From NCBI GenBank assembly GCA_025935735.1, contig JAICUS010000099.1, positions 1 to 13,855 of the forward strand: DNA of 13,855 nucleotides. The letters run 5' to 3'. Below are positions 1-6,308 of this stretch, one piece after another. A program made the position numbers and the translations under genes. Numbering within the stretch: the first letter of the stretch is position 1; each line of letters begins with the position of its first letter. The stretch is from Solirubrobacteraceae bacterium. GTDB taxonomy: Bacteria; Actinomycetota; Thermoleophilia; Solirubrobacterales; Solirubrobacteraceae. The notes under the pieces were generated by a model. The model worked only from the letters and a program-made list of their open reading frames with translations. It was not told where the DNA came from and ran no database searches.

Positions 1-641
1 GGGCGGTACTTGCCGGTCAGCACGCCCTGGGCCAGCGGCGACCAGACGATCTGGGTGATCCCGTGGCGCTCGCAGGCCGGGATGACCTCGCGCTCGGGCG
101 ACCGCCAGAGCGCCGAGTACTGCGGCTGCGAGGAGACGAAGCGGGCGACGCCGGGCAGCGCCATCGCCTCGTCGATCCGCGCGGCCGGCCACTCGGAGAA
201 GCCGATGTAGCGCGCCTTGCCGGCCTCGACGACCTCGGTCAGCGCCTGCATCGTCTCCTCCAGCGGCGTGTGCTCGTCGTAGCGGTGGCACTGGTAGAGG
301 TCGACGTGGTCGGTGCGCAGCCGCTCGAGCGAGCCGTCGATCTGCTTGAGGATCTGCGTCCGCGAAAGCCCGCGGTCGCGCGGGCCCATGGGGAAGTAGA
401 CCTTCGTGGCGAGGACGTATGAATCCCGCGGGTAGCCGGCGAGGATCTCGCCCCACGCGCGTTCGGCCGCGCCTCGCCCGTAGACGTTCGCGGTGTCGAA
501 CAGGGTCACGCCGGCGTCCATCGCCGCCCGCGTGCATGCTTCGGTCTGCTCGCGCCCCACGCCCGCGCCGTAGGTCAGCCACGACCCGAGCGCGACGGTC
601 GACACCACGAGATCCGACTGGCCGATGCGCCGATGCTCCAT
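1..641 (-). CDS. Aldo/keto reductase, C-terminus cut by window edge
   Basis: This is an NAD(P)H-dependent oxidoreductase of the aldo/keto reductase superfamily, probably cytosolic; its substrate cannot be told. About 213 codons are visible of the usual 310-340, and the C-terminus lies beyond base 1. The reverse strand reads MEHRRIGQSDLVVSTVALG at the N-terminus. The catalytic tetrad is complete: Asp49 and Tyr54 in LFDTANVYG, Lys80 in LATKVY and His119 in LYQCHRYD. The pattern GVTLFDTANVYG and the later IGFSEWPAARI resemble the Kv-beta-like branch (COG0667). The ATG at 641 is chosen because it begins the conserved first beta strand and because a TAGCCT -10 box lies 7 nt upstream, suggesting a leaderless transcript. 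It is divergent from the toxin-antitoxin pair across a 50-bp gap. The family call is firm. Confidence 0.93.
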   Translation of the reverse strand, partial: MEHRRIGQSDLVVSTVALGSWLTYGAGVGREQTEACTRAAMDAGVTLFDTANVYGRGAAERAWGEILAGYPRDSYVLATKVYFPMGPRDRGLSRTQILKQIDGSLERLRTDHVDLYQCHRYDEHTPLEETMQALTEVVEAGKARYIGFSEWPAARIDEAMALPGVARFVSSQPQYSALWRSPEREVIPACERHGITQIVWSPLAQGVLTGKYR

Positions 642-648
642 GCTCGGG

Positions 649-687
649 AGGCTACCGGCCTCCGCGCCTGGTAAGATGCCGTCTTAC
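649..687. promoter_or_regulatory. Divergent promoter region with inverted-repeat operator candidate
   Basis: The 50-bp gap between the reductase start (641, -) and the antitoxin start (692, +) holds both promoters. On the minus strand TAGCCT (654-649) is a -10 candidate. On the plus strand TAAGAT (672-677) is another, 14 nt before the antitoxin ATG. A perfect 6-bp inverted repeat, GTAAGA-N5-TCTTAC (671-687), covers the plus-strand -10 box and the place where the reductase -35 box would fall. AbrB-type antitoxins usually repress their own promoters, so this palindrome is the likely operator, and it could also affect the reductase. The repeat is seen directly; its role is inferred. Confidence 0.5.
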
Positions 688-691
688 GCGC

Positions 692-922
692 ATGCGGACA
701 ACCATCTCGACCAAGGGTCAGCTCGTGCTCCCGGCGGAGTTGCGGGCAGTCGACGGCATCCAGCCTGGGGAGGAGTTCGAGGTCGAGAGGCTCGGCCCGG
801 ACGAATACCGGCTGACCCGGGTCAGCCCCCCGCCGAACCGAGGAGTCGTCGACTGGCTCCGTGCCTGTCCTGAGCACGACTGGTTCGTCGAGATCGAGTC
901 TGAATCCACGGATTCCATCTGA
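692..922 (+). CDS. vapB: AbrB/MazE-type antitoxin of a VapBC module
   Basis: This 76-residue protein is the antitoxin of a toxin-antitoxin pair. Residues 1-45 form a SpoVT-AbrB swapped-hairpin DNA-binding domain (RTTISTKGQLVLPAELRAVD, then GIQPGEEFEV). The tail (about 46-76), with VVDWLRACPEHDWFVEIE and a terminal ESTDSI, resembles the toxin-binding tail of AbrB-type partners of PIN toxins. The ATG at 692 is chosen over an upstream in-frame start at 419, which would give an arginine-rich extension antisense to the reductase. The leader would be only about 8 nt. The toxin starts 5 nt after the stop. It probably neutralises the toxin and represses its own promoter through the inverted repeat at 671-687. 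Confidence 0.9.
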   Translation: MRTTISTKGQLVLPAELRAVDGIQPGEEFEVERLGPDEYRLTRVSPPPNRGVVDWLRACPEHDWFVEIESESTDSI

Positions 923-927
923 CGAGG

Positions 928-1350
928 ATGGCGCGCCACCTGGTCGATGCGAACGTGCTGTCGGAGGCCGCCAAGCCCGACCCGGACGCACGGGTGGTGG
1001 AGTGGCTGCGCCACAACGAGGCGGACATCGCGGTCGACCCGGTGATCGTGGGGGAGATCCGCTTCGGCATCCTGCTGCTCCCGCGTGGACGCCGCCGCAC
1101 CCGCCTCGAGCAGTGGTTCGACGAGGGGATCCGGAGGCTCCACTGCCTTGCCTGGGATGCGACGACCGGTCTGCGGTGGGCCGAGCTGCTCGCGACGCTC
1201 CGGGCGAGCGGTCGGGCCATGCCGATCAAGGACAGCTTGATCGCGGCGACCGCGCTGACCCACGACCTGACCGTCGCGACGCTCAACCGGCGTGATTTCG
1301 AGGCGGCGATGGTGACCATCGTCGATCCGAGCGCGGCTGATCCCGCATGA
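928..1350 (+). CDS. vapC: PIN-domain ribonuclease toxin, VapC type
   Basis: This 140-residue PIN-domain protein is the likely toxin of the module. VapC toxins are Mg2+-dependent endoribonucleases that usually cut tRNA or rRNA; the target here is unknown. The acidic site is intact: Asp7 in HLVDANVLSE, Glu43 in VIVGEIRFG, Asp102 in PIKDSLIAATA, and Asn120/Asp123 in ATLNRRDF. Length is normal for the family. The start lies 5 nt after the antitoxin stop, with a GACGAGG stretch before it, so the two are cotranscribed. The stop codon overlaps the next gene in an ATGA junction, which ties expression of the amidotransferase to the module. Nothing suggests inactivation. Confidence 0.93.
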   Translation: MARHLVDANVLSEAAKPDPDARVVEWLRHNEADIAVDPVIVGEIRFGILLLPRGRRRTRLEQWFDEGIRRLHCLAWDATTGLRWAELLATLRASGRAMPIKDSLIAATALTHDLTVATLNRRDFEAAMVTIVDPSAADPA

Positions 1351-2015
1351 CGGGCGTGGTGCTCCAGACCCAGGACGACGCGCCGGCCGGGCTGGTCGCC
1401 CAATGGGCGGCCGAGCGCGGCCTGCCCCTGCAGACCGTGCGCGTGGACCGCGACGAGCCGCTGCCGGAGCCGCGCGACGCGACGTTCGCCGTGGTGCTCG
1501 GCTCGAGCGCGTCGGCGGCCACGCTGGACCGCGACTGGATCGCGCCCACGATCGACTGGCTGCGCGCCGCCGACGCGGCCTGCCTGCCGGTGCTGGGCAT
1601 CTGCTTCGGCGCCCAGGCGCTGGCCGCGGCGCTGGGCGGGCGCGTGCACCGCCTGCCCGAGCGCGAGATCGGCTGGGTGACGGTCGAGAGCGCAGATCCC
1701 GACCGGATCGCCGCCGGCCCGTGGCTGACGTGGCACGAGGACGGGATCGAGCTGCCGCCGCTGGCCTACGAGCTCGCCCGCAACCGCTTCGGCGTGCAGG
1801 CCTACTGCCACTGCCGCCACCTCGCCGTCCAGTTCCATCCCGAGGTGACGCCGGAGATCGTGGGCGACTGGGCGCACGGCGACATCCCGCCGGAGCTGGA
1901 CCGCGACGCCCTGACAAGGGCCACCGAGCGCCACGCCCGGGCCGCCGCCGCGGCCGCCACGCGGCTGTTCGACGGCTTCGCCGCACGCGCCGGCCTCGCG
2001 GCGCTAGCCTCGTGA
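1347..2015 (+). CDS. Class I glutamine amidotransferase domain protein
   Basis: This 222-residue protein is a stand-alone class I glutamine amidotransferase (GMP synthase GATase-like), which hydrolyses glutamine to deliver ammonia or acts on gamma-glutamyl compounds. The triad is visible: nucleophile Cys86 in PVLGICFGAQALA, and His164 and Glu166 in LAVQFHPEVTPEI. The strand WLTWHEDGIELPP resembles the segment that precedes the catalytic His in such proteins. No synthetase domain is attached, so the acceptor is unknown. The C-terminus is an Ala-rich helix. The ATG at 1347 overlaps the vapC stop by 4 nt and the HIT gene follows after 6 nt, so translation is probably coupled along the cluster. 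Misannotation as GMP synthase is possible, but the length argues against that. Confidence 0.88.
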   Translation: MTGVVLQTQDDAPAGLVAQWAAERGLPLQTVRVDRDEPLPEPRDATFAVVLGSSASAATLDRDWIAPTIDWLRAADAACLPVLGICFGAQALAAALGGRVHRLPEREIGWVTVESADPDRIAAGPWLTWHEDGIELPPLAYELARNRFGVQAYCHCRHLAVQFHPEVTPEIVGDWAHGDIPPELDRDALTRATERHARAAAAAATRLFDGFAARAGLAALAS

Positions 2016-2021
2016 CCGCCG

Positions 2022-2435
2022 ATGGCCGCCGATCCTGACTGCATCTTCTGCAAGATCGTCGCGGGGGAGATCCCGTCCACGCGCGTGCACGAGGACGAGC
2101 GCACGATCGCGTTCATGGACATCAACCCGGGCACCCGCGGCCACCTGCTGGTGATCCCGCGCGAGCACTCCACCGATCTGCTGGAGATACCGCACGAGGA
2201 CCTCGACGCCTGCGCGCACACCGCCAAGCTCCTGGCCGCGCGCGTGAAGGAGCGCCTGGGCGCCGACGGCGTGAACCTGCTCAACTCGTGCGGGCAGGCG
2301 GCCTGGCAGACCGTCTTCCACTTCCACCTGCACGTGATCCCGCGCTACGCCGGCGACCCGCTGCGCCTGCCCTGGCAGCCCGCGCCGGGCGACCGCGACG
2401 AGATCGCCGCGGCGGCCGCGCTCCTGAGTGCGTAG
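2022..2435 (+). CDS. HIT-family (histidine triad) nucleotide-binding protein
   Basis: This 137-residue cytosolic protein belongs to the HIT superfamily, whose members hydrolyse or transfer nucleotidyl groups, for example splitting AMP-lysine or dinucleoside polyphosphates. The triad HFHLHVIPR (His100, His102, His104) is intact, and Asn85 in GVNLLNSCG fits the usual phosphate contact. The N-terminal CIFCKIVAGEIPSTRV (Cys7, Cys10) is the standard start of HINT-like members. In some relatives these cysteines, together with histidines, bind zinc. Length is normal. It follows the amidotransferase by 6 nt and is probably the last gene of that cluster, since a separate promoter for the cold shock gene lies just downstream. 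The physiological substrate is unknown. Confidence 0.95.
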   Translation: MAADPDCIFCKIVAGEIPSTRVHEDERTIAFMDINPGTRGHLLVIPREHSTDLLEIPHEDLDACAHTAKLLAARVKERLGADGVNLLNSCGQAAWQTVFHFHLHVIPRYAGDPLRLPWQPAPGDRDEIAAAAALLSA

Positions 2436-2456
2436 ACATCTCCACGGTCCCGCAGG

Positions 2457-2568
2457 TTGCGGAAAAGCCCTCCGGCTGTATAGCGTCTGCTCTGTTTGGG
2501 GCCGGGCGCTCTGACCGGTCAAAAGAGTGCGGCGTGGCTGGCGCGCCGAAGCAGCAAGTGGGGTATCT
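2457..2568 (+). promoter_or_regulatory. Promoter and structured 5' leader of the cold shock gene
   Basis: A sigma70-like promoter is visible: TTGCGG (2457-2462), a 16-nt spacer and TATAGC (2479-2484). This predicts a start near 2491 and a leader of about 78 nt, long for this window. The leader contains a stem of 7 pairs, including one G-T wobble (GCGCTCT at 2506-2512 with AGAGTGC at 2524-2530), whose loop carries the palindrome GACCGGTC. Long structured leaders are typical of cold-shock mRNAs. The elements are seen directly; their activity is inferred. Confidence 0.5.
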
Positions 2569-2772
2569 GTGGGCACCGGAACGGTCAAGTGGTTCTCGGA
2601 CGAGAAGGGCTTCGGCTTCATCACGCCCGATGGTGGAGGGCGCGACCTCTTCGTGCATTTCTCGGGGATCGACGGCGATGGCTATCGCTCCCTGAGTGAA
2701 GGGGCGAAGGTGTCGTTCGAAGAGGAGAACGGCGACAAGGGCCCAAAGGCCATCAACGTCCAGAAGCTGTAG
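2569..2772 (+). CDS. Cold shock protein, CspA family
   Basis: This 67-residue single cold-shock domain is a five-stranded OB fold that binds single-stranded RNA and DNA and melts RNA structure. RNP1 (KGFGFI, residues 13-18) and RNP2 (DLFVHF, residues 26-31) are complete, as is the opening [15 protein letters not shown]. The C-terminus [10 protein letters not shown] is the usual ending. The GTG at 2569 gives the exact family length. The longer in-frame start at 2527 would add an unrelated arginine-rich stretch and would begin inside the leader hairpin. A purine-rich AAGTGGGG lies upstream. The gene has its own promoter (2457-2484). The numbered csp paralogue cannot be assigned. Confidence 0.96.
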   Translation: MGTGTVKWFSDEKGFGFITPDGGGRDLFVHFSGIDGDGYRSLSEGAKVSFEEENGDKGPKAINVQKL

Positions 2773-2812
2773 CGACCGCAACGCGCGGCGCATCGTCGTG
2801 TTCAATCTGGCG

Positions 2813-3484
2813 ATGCGCCTCCGCTTGCTGACCGCTGCCGCGACGCTGGCCGTCGCGGTGGGCGCCGCCGCGCCCGCCTCCGCCAAGATCATCGAGGTGG
2901 GTCGGACCGACGCCGCCCCGGCCTGTCCGGCCACGCCCTGCCTCGCGGTCTCGCGTACCACCGGCTACCAGATCAAGGTGGCCGACGAGCGCGGCGACTT
3001 CACCGTCCCGCGCGACGGGATGCTCGTCGCCTGGTCGATCACGCTGGGCACGCCGACCAAGAAGCAGATCAACTTCTTCAACAAGGGCCTCGGCGGCACG
3101 GCCTCGGCCGGCATCACGCTGCTGCGCCAGGGCAAGCACGTCTTCTCGCGCGTGATGGCCACGGGGCCGATCGAGCAGCTGCAGCCCTACTTCGGCCAGA
3201 CGGTGCAGTTCCCGCTGGCCACGGCGATCCCGGTCAAGAAGGGCTGGGTGCTCGGCCTGACCGTCCCGACGTGGGCGCCGGCCCTGACGCCGCTGATGAC
3301 CGACCACAGCGCCTGGCGGGCCTCGCGGCCGGCCAAGAAGTGCTCGGACACCGCGACCCAGACGGCGCAGACGCAGCGGCTGGACCTCGCCCAGTACAAC
3401 TGCCTCTACAAGGCGCGGCTGGCCTACTCGGCGACGCTGATCACGAACCCGGCGCCCACGAAGCCGGCTTCCGGCGGCCGCTGA
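2813..3484 (+). CDS. Secreted protein of unknown function
   Basis: I do not recognise this family. The 223-residue product opens with a clear Sec signal peptide (MRLRLLTAAATLAVAVGAAA, then PASA) with probable cleavage after Ala24. The mature part is rich in short hydrophobic segments, suggesting beta strands. It has four cysteines: Cys38 and Cys43 in ACPATPC, and two near the C-terminus in KKCSD and QYNCLY. They could form two disulfides. An in-frame GTG 15 nt upstream (2798) is an alternative start; the ATG is preferred because the signal peptide begins there. The gene follows the cold shock stop by 40 nt. Its 3' end overlaps the converging c-di-GMP gene by 44 bp. A cell-surface location is the only inference I would make. 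Confidence 0.82.
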   Translation: MRLRLLTAAATLAVAVGAAAPASAKIIEVGRTDAAPACPATPCLAVSRTTGYQIKVADERGDFTVPRDGMLVAWSITLGTPTKKQINFFNKGLGGTASAGITLLRQGKHVFSRVMATGPIEQLQPYFGQTVQFPLATAIPVKKGWVLGLTVPTWAPALTPLMTDHSAWRASRPAKKCSDTATQTAQTQRLDLAQYNCLYKARLAYSATLITNPAPTKPASGGR

Positions 3485-5372
3485 GCGGCTTCGGCACAGG
3501 CGCGGCGAGCTTGACGCCGGCCGCGCGGTCGGGCACCTCCGGCGGCGCCTGGCCCAGCAGGTCGAGCAGCGCGTCCACGACCTCGGGGTCGAACTTCGTG
3601 CCGGAGCCGGCGCGCAGCTCGGCGATCGCCCGGTCGAGCGGCAGCGCCTCGCGGTAGGGGCGCGGGGCGATCATCGCCACGTAGGCGTGGCAGGCCAGGA
3701 TGACGCGCGAGCCGACGGGGATGCGCTCGCGCTCCAGGCGGTCCGGGTAGCCGGTGCCGTTCCAGTGCTCGTGCTCGTGGCGGACGATCGGGGCGATCGC
3801 GGCCAGGTCCTTGGTGCGCATGAGGATGCGCTCGCCGACGATCGGGTGCTCGGCCATGACCTCCCACTCCTCGTCGGTCAGCGGGCCGGCCTTCTCCAGC
3901 AGCTCGACCGGCATGGCCAGCTTGCCCACGTCGTGCAGCAGCGCCGCGTGGGCGATGCGGTCGACGTCGTCGGCCGGCAGCCCGAGCATCATGGCGACGC
4001 CGCGGGCCAGGTGGACGAGCCGCTGCGAGTGCTCGTGCGTGTAGTTGTCGCGCTCCTCGATCGCCGCGGCGAGCGCCTGCACGGCCGCCGGAGAGCCGCT
4101 GCGCGACTGCAGCAGCGCCAGCTCGCGCTCCACCTCGGGGTTGGCCACGGCGACGCGGCCCTTGCCGGTGCGCTTCGCCAGCATCAGCGCGCGGTCGGCC
4201 TGCTCGAGCAGCCCGTCGGCGTCCAGGCCGTCGTGCCAGGCGGCGACGCCGATCGAGCACTGCCCGCCGATCGCGTCGCGGCAGCGCTCCGCTACGTGCG
4301 CGGTCGTCTCCTCGTCGGAGCCGGGCAGCAGCAGCACGAACTCGTCGCCGCCGTAGCGGGCGACCTGGTCGTAGGGGCGCAGCTCGTTCTGGAGCAGGCG
4401 GGCGACGCGGCGCAGCAGCTCGTCGCCGGCCGCGTGGCCGCGGGTGTCGTTGACCCGCTTGAAGTCGTCGAGGTCGAGGATGACCGCGCCGAGCGGCTGG
4501 CCGTCGCGGCGGGCGCGGGCGATCTCCTCGCGGATGCGGACCTGCATCGCGCCGTGGTTGAGGACGCCGGTCAGCCCGTCGGTGCGGGCGATGTGCTGGA
4601 CGTGCTCGTAGGCCTCGGCGTTGCGACACGCGGCGGTGGCGAGCCCGGCGAGCGCCTCTAGCGCCTCCAGGTCCTCGTCGCGGACGCGCCGGCGGGTGTA
4701 CCAGCAGACCGACAGCGCCCCGCGCAGCTCGTCGCCCCAGGCGATCGGCACGGCCACGGCGGCGTGCACCTTGCCGGGCGCCTCGTCGGGCGCGTCGACG
4801 TCCTGGTGATAGTCGTGGGTGACGAACGTGGCGCCGGTGGCCAGCGCGACGCCGACGGCGCCCTCGCCGGGCGCCACGCGCCTGCCCTCCCAGCACTCGA
4901 CGCCGTGGCCGGCGGCGGCGACGGCGCCCTCCGCCGCGTTGCCGAGGAACACCACGGCGCAGTCGGCGTCGACCGCCCGGGAGGCCTCGCGGACGAGCGT
5001 GTCGAGCACCGCGTCGCGCTCCAGTGACGTGTTGAGCGCCAGCGCGGCGCGCACGACGGCGTGGTCGTGCACCGACCGGGCGGTCCGGCGGGCGTCGGCC
5101 TCCAGGCGGGCCAGGCCGGCGGCGGCCTGGTCGGCGGCCAGCTCGGCGACCTCGACGTCGTCCGGCGTGATGTCGCGGCGCTCGTGCCAGGAGACGATCA
5201 CCACACGCTGGACGGCGCCGTCCCAGGCGAGCGGGACGAACAGGCAGGAGACGGCGCCGTGGCGCGCGGCGCGGCCGGGAGCGATCTCGGCGCTGGCGGC
5301 CGCGTCCGGGACGGCGAAGGACGTGCCCGTGGCGATGACCTTCTGCGTGCCGGACGGCGCGTCGAAGCGCAC
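3441..5372 (-). CDS. GAF-GGDEF-HD-GYP cyclic-di-GMP signalling protein
   Basis: At least 643 residues. Order, counted from the GTG at 5372: the end of a first GAF domain (about 1-90), a second GAF (about 95-250), GGDEF (about 260-405) and an HD-GYP-type domain (about 425-600). The cyclase site GGDEF (341-345) is exact. It is preceded by an intact inhibitory I-site, Arg332-Pro-Tyr-Asp335, with the standard five-residue gap, so product-inhibited diguanylate cyclase activity is expected. The HD-GYP part keeps His480-Asp481 (HDVGK) and NGTGYP (538-543), but the HHE motif reads EHE (533-535) and the later metal-ligand Asp is His562. Hydrolysis of c-di-GMP is therefore uncertain. There are no membrane segments. 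No ATG, GTG or TTG lies in frame further upstream, although GAF-like sequence continues there, so the start is unsettled. Confidence 0.88.
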   Translation of the reverse strand: MRFDAPSGTQKVIATGTSFAVPDAAASAEIAPGRAARHGAVSCLFVPLAWDGAVQRVVIVSWHERRDITPDDVEVAELAADQAAAGLARLEADARRTARSVHDHAVVRAALALNTSLERDAVLDTLVREASRAVDADCAVVFLGNAAEGAVAAAGHGVECWEGRRVAPGEGAVGVALATGATFVTHDYHQDVDAPDEAPGKVHAAVAVPIAWGDELRGALSVCWYTRRRVRDEDLEALEALAGLATAACRNAEAYEHVQHIARTDGLTGVLNHGAMQVRIREEIARARRDGQPLGAVILDLDDFKRVNDTRGHAAGDELLRRVARLLQNELRPYDQVARYGGDEFVLLLPGSDEETTAHVAERCRDAIGGQCSIGVAAWHDGLDADGLLEQADRALMLAKRTGKGRVAVANPEVERELALLQSRSGSPAAVQALAAAIEERDNYTHEHSQRLVHLARGVAMMLGLPADDVDRIAHAALLHDVGKLAMPVELLEKAGPLTDEEWEVMAEHPIVGERILMRTKDLAAIAPIVRHEHEHWNGTGYPDRLERERIPVGSRVILACHAYVAMIAPRPYREALPLDRAIAELRAGSGTKFDPEVVDALLDLLGQAPPEVPDRAAGVKLAAPVPKPLSGRRKPASWAPGS

Positions 5373-5661
5373 GTAGTCGCCGTCGCGCTCCTCGCGCCGG
5401 CCGTCCTCGGCGAGCGGCGTGGCGCCGCTGCCGTCCTGCGTGGGGTCGAGCAGGCAGACGTGGCCGGCGTCCAGCAGGACGCGCAGGGCGTCCTCGAGCG
5501 CCTCCCGGATCGCCTGAGGGGTGGCGGCGGACGCCGCCTCACGCGCGAGGCGGCTCAGGGGTGGGCGGACGGGGTCGACCCGGGATTCGTTGGCGGTGAA
5601 CAGCGGTTTGCGGCTTTCTACCTGAGGTTGCTCGGGTAGATCGGCCGCCGGGCCGCGCGCT
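5373..5661 (-). other. Open frame upstream of the c-di-GMP gene: probable missing N-terminus
   Basis: The reading frame of the c-di-GMP protein stays open on the minus strand well past 5372. From about 5560 to 5373 it reads like the start of a GAF domain (AAREAA-type helix, then AIREALEDALRVLLDAGHVC and LLDPTQ). I found no in-frame ATG, GTG or TTG codon in this stretch; CTG codons at 5603 and 5558 are the nearest non-canonical options. The part above about 5590 is AT-richer and looks like leader or promoter. Either a rare start codon is used or a frameshift separates the true start from the body. Confidence 0.55.
5617..5640. terminator. 10-bp stem-loop between the lipoprotein and c-di-GMP genes
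   Basis: TCTACCTGAG (5617-5626) and CTCGGGTAGA (5631-5640) pair over 10 positions around a GTTG tetraloop. On the plus strand one pair is a U-G wobble; on the minus strand, the direction of both flanking genes, the same position is a C-A mismatch. It lies 21 nt past the lipoprotein stop on that strand. It could end the lipoprotein transcript or form part of the next gene's leader. There is no U-tract, so the terminator reading is weak. Confidence 0.35.
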
Positions 5662-6030
5662 TTAGCAGGCGCCCGGGTTCTGGGCGCAGAAGTCCTCGAA
5701 CTGCTGGGCGCTGGAGCCCGGCGCGGGGGTGGCCGTCGCCGCGGGCGCCTGGGTGCCGCCGTTGGCGGCGCCGGTCGACGTGCCGCTGGAGGCCGTCTGC
5801 TGCGTGGTCGTGCCGGTGGTGCCCGACGAGGCGCCCGTGGTGGTGGCCGTGGCCGTCGCGGTGGCGCCGGCCGTGGCGGTGGCGGTGGCCGCCGGCGCGA
5901 GGCCCGCGCCGCCGGGCGTGGTCAGCTGGACCGGGCCGCCGGGGACCTCCTCGACGGTCGCCTGGCCGCCGCCGCAACCGGCGACGGTGAGCGCGAGCAC
6001 GATGAACGGGGCGGCGAGCCGCAGACGCAT
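5662..6030 (-). CDS. Small Thr/Ala-rich lipoprotein
   Basis: This 122-residue predicted lipoprotein has a signal peptide ending in the lipobox LTVAGC, with Cys19 as the acylated residue, so it is anchored on the outer face of the membrane. After a short segment (about 20-45) comes a low-complexity stretch rich in Thr, Ala, Ser and Gly (about 46-105), probably a flexible spacer. It ends in the small motif FEDFCAQNPGAC with two cysteines. The ATG at 6030 is supported by an excellent ribosome binding site (AGGAGG, 7-nt spacing) and by the signal peptide. An upstream in-frame start near 6153 would add only antisense-like sequence. It follows the zinc-ribbon gene by 14 nt, likely one operon. Function unknown. 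Confidence 0.85.
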   Translation of the reverse strand: MRLRLAAPFIVLALTVAGCGGGQATVEEVPGGPVQLTTPGGAGLAPAATATATAGATATATATTTGASSGTTGTTTQQTASSGTSTGAANGGTQAPAATATPAPGSSAQQFEDFCAQNPGAC

Positions 6031-6044
6031 GGCGTGGCCTCCTG

Positions 6045-6308
6045 TCAGCGGGGCAGCGCGGCCATCCGGCGGCCGCACGTCGGGCAGTCGTTGAGGTCCT
6101 TCTGGGCCGGCTGGTCGCACCAGTTGCAGAACCGGAGCGTGTCCACCGCCCACGGCAGGCTGGACTTCGACGGCGCGAGCGGGAGCACCTTCCCGACCAC
6201 CTCGAGCTGCTCGCCCGTCTCGTGGTCGACGTACACCCGGCCCGGCTCGGCGGGCAGCAGCACCTCGCGGCCTGAGGCGGGAGCGCGCAGGCGGTAGAGC
6301 TGGGACAT
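6045..6308 (-). CDS. Small zinc-ribbon protein
   Basis: This 87-residue protein of unknown function has no signal peptide and is probably cytosolic. Its first half (QLYRLRAPASGREVLLPAEP, then VYVDHETGEQLEVVG) looks like beta strands. The C-terminus carries a four-cysteine zinc ribbon, FCNWC-N10-CPTCG. The ATG at 6308 is chosen because a TACGCT -10 box ends 8 nt before it, consistent with a leaderless mRNA. An in-frame GTG at 6332 would place the promoter inside the gene. The lipoprotein gene follows after 14 nt, and its ribosome binding site sits in that gap, so the two are probably cotranscribed. Such ribbons can serve protein or nucleic-acid contacts; nothing here decides between them. Confidence 0.8.
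   Translation of the reverse strand: MSQLYRLRAPASGREVLLPAEPGRVYVDHETGEQLEVVGKVLPLAPSKSSLPWAVDTLRFCNWCDQPAQKDLNDCPTCGRRMAALPR

Noticed and set aside
718..1986. Long minus-strand frames opposite vapBC and the amidotransferase
   Set aside because: They are shadows of the plus-strand genes, which carry intact catalytic motifs.
2450..2466. A terminator after the HIT gene (CCGCA-GGT-TGCGG then AAAA)
   Set aside because: The stem is only 5 bp, has no T run and overlaps the proposed -35 box of the cold shock promoter.
3687..4661. A 324-codon plus-strand frame opposite the GGDEF/HD-GYP gene
   Set aside because: It is rich in Val, Asp, Gly and Arg with no motif; the minus strand encodes exact GGDEF and HD motifs.
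5590..5661. A cyclic-di-GMP riboswitch upstream of the c-di-GMP gene
   Set aside because: GCAAACC-like and GGTAG-like pieces are present, but the order and paired stems of the GEMM-I motif are not, so I do not call it.
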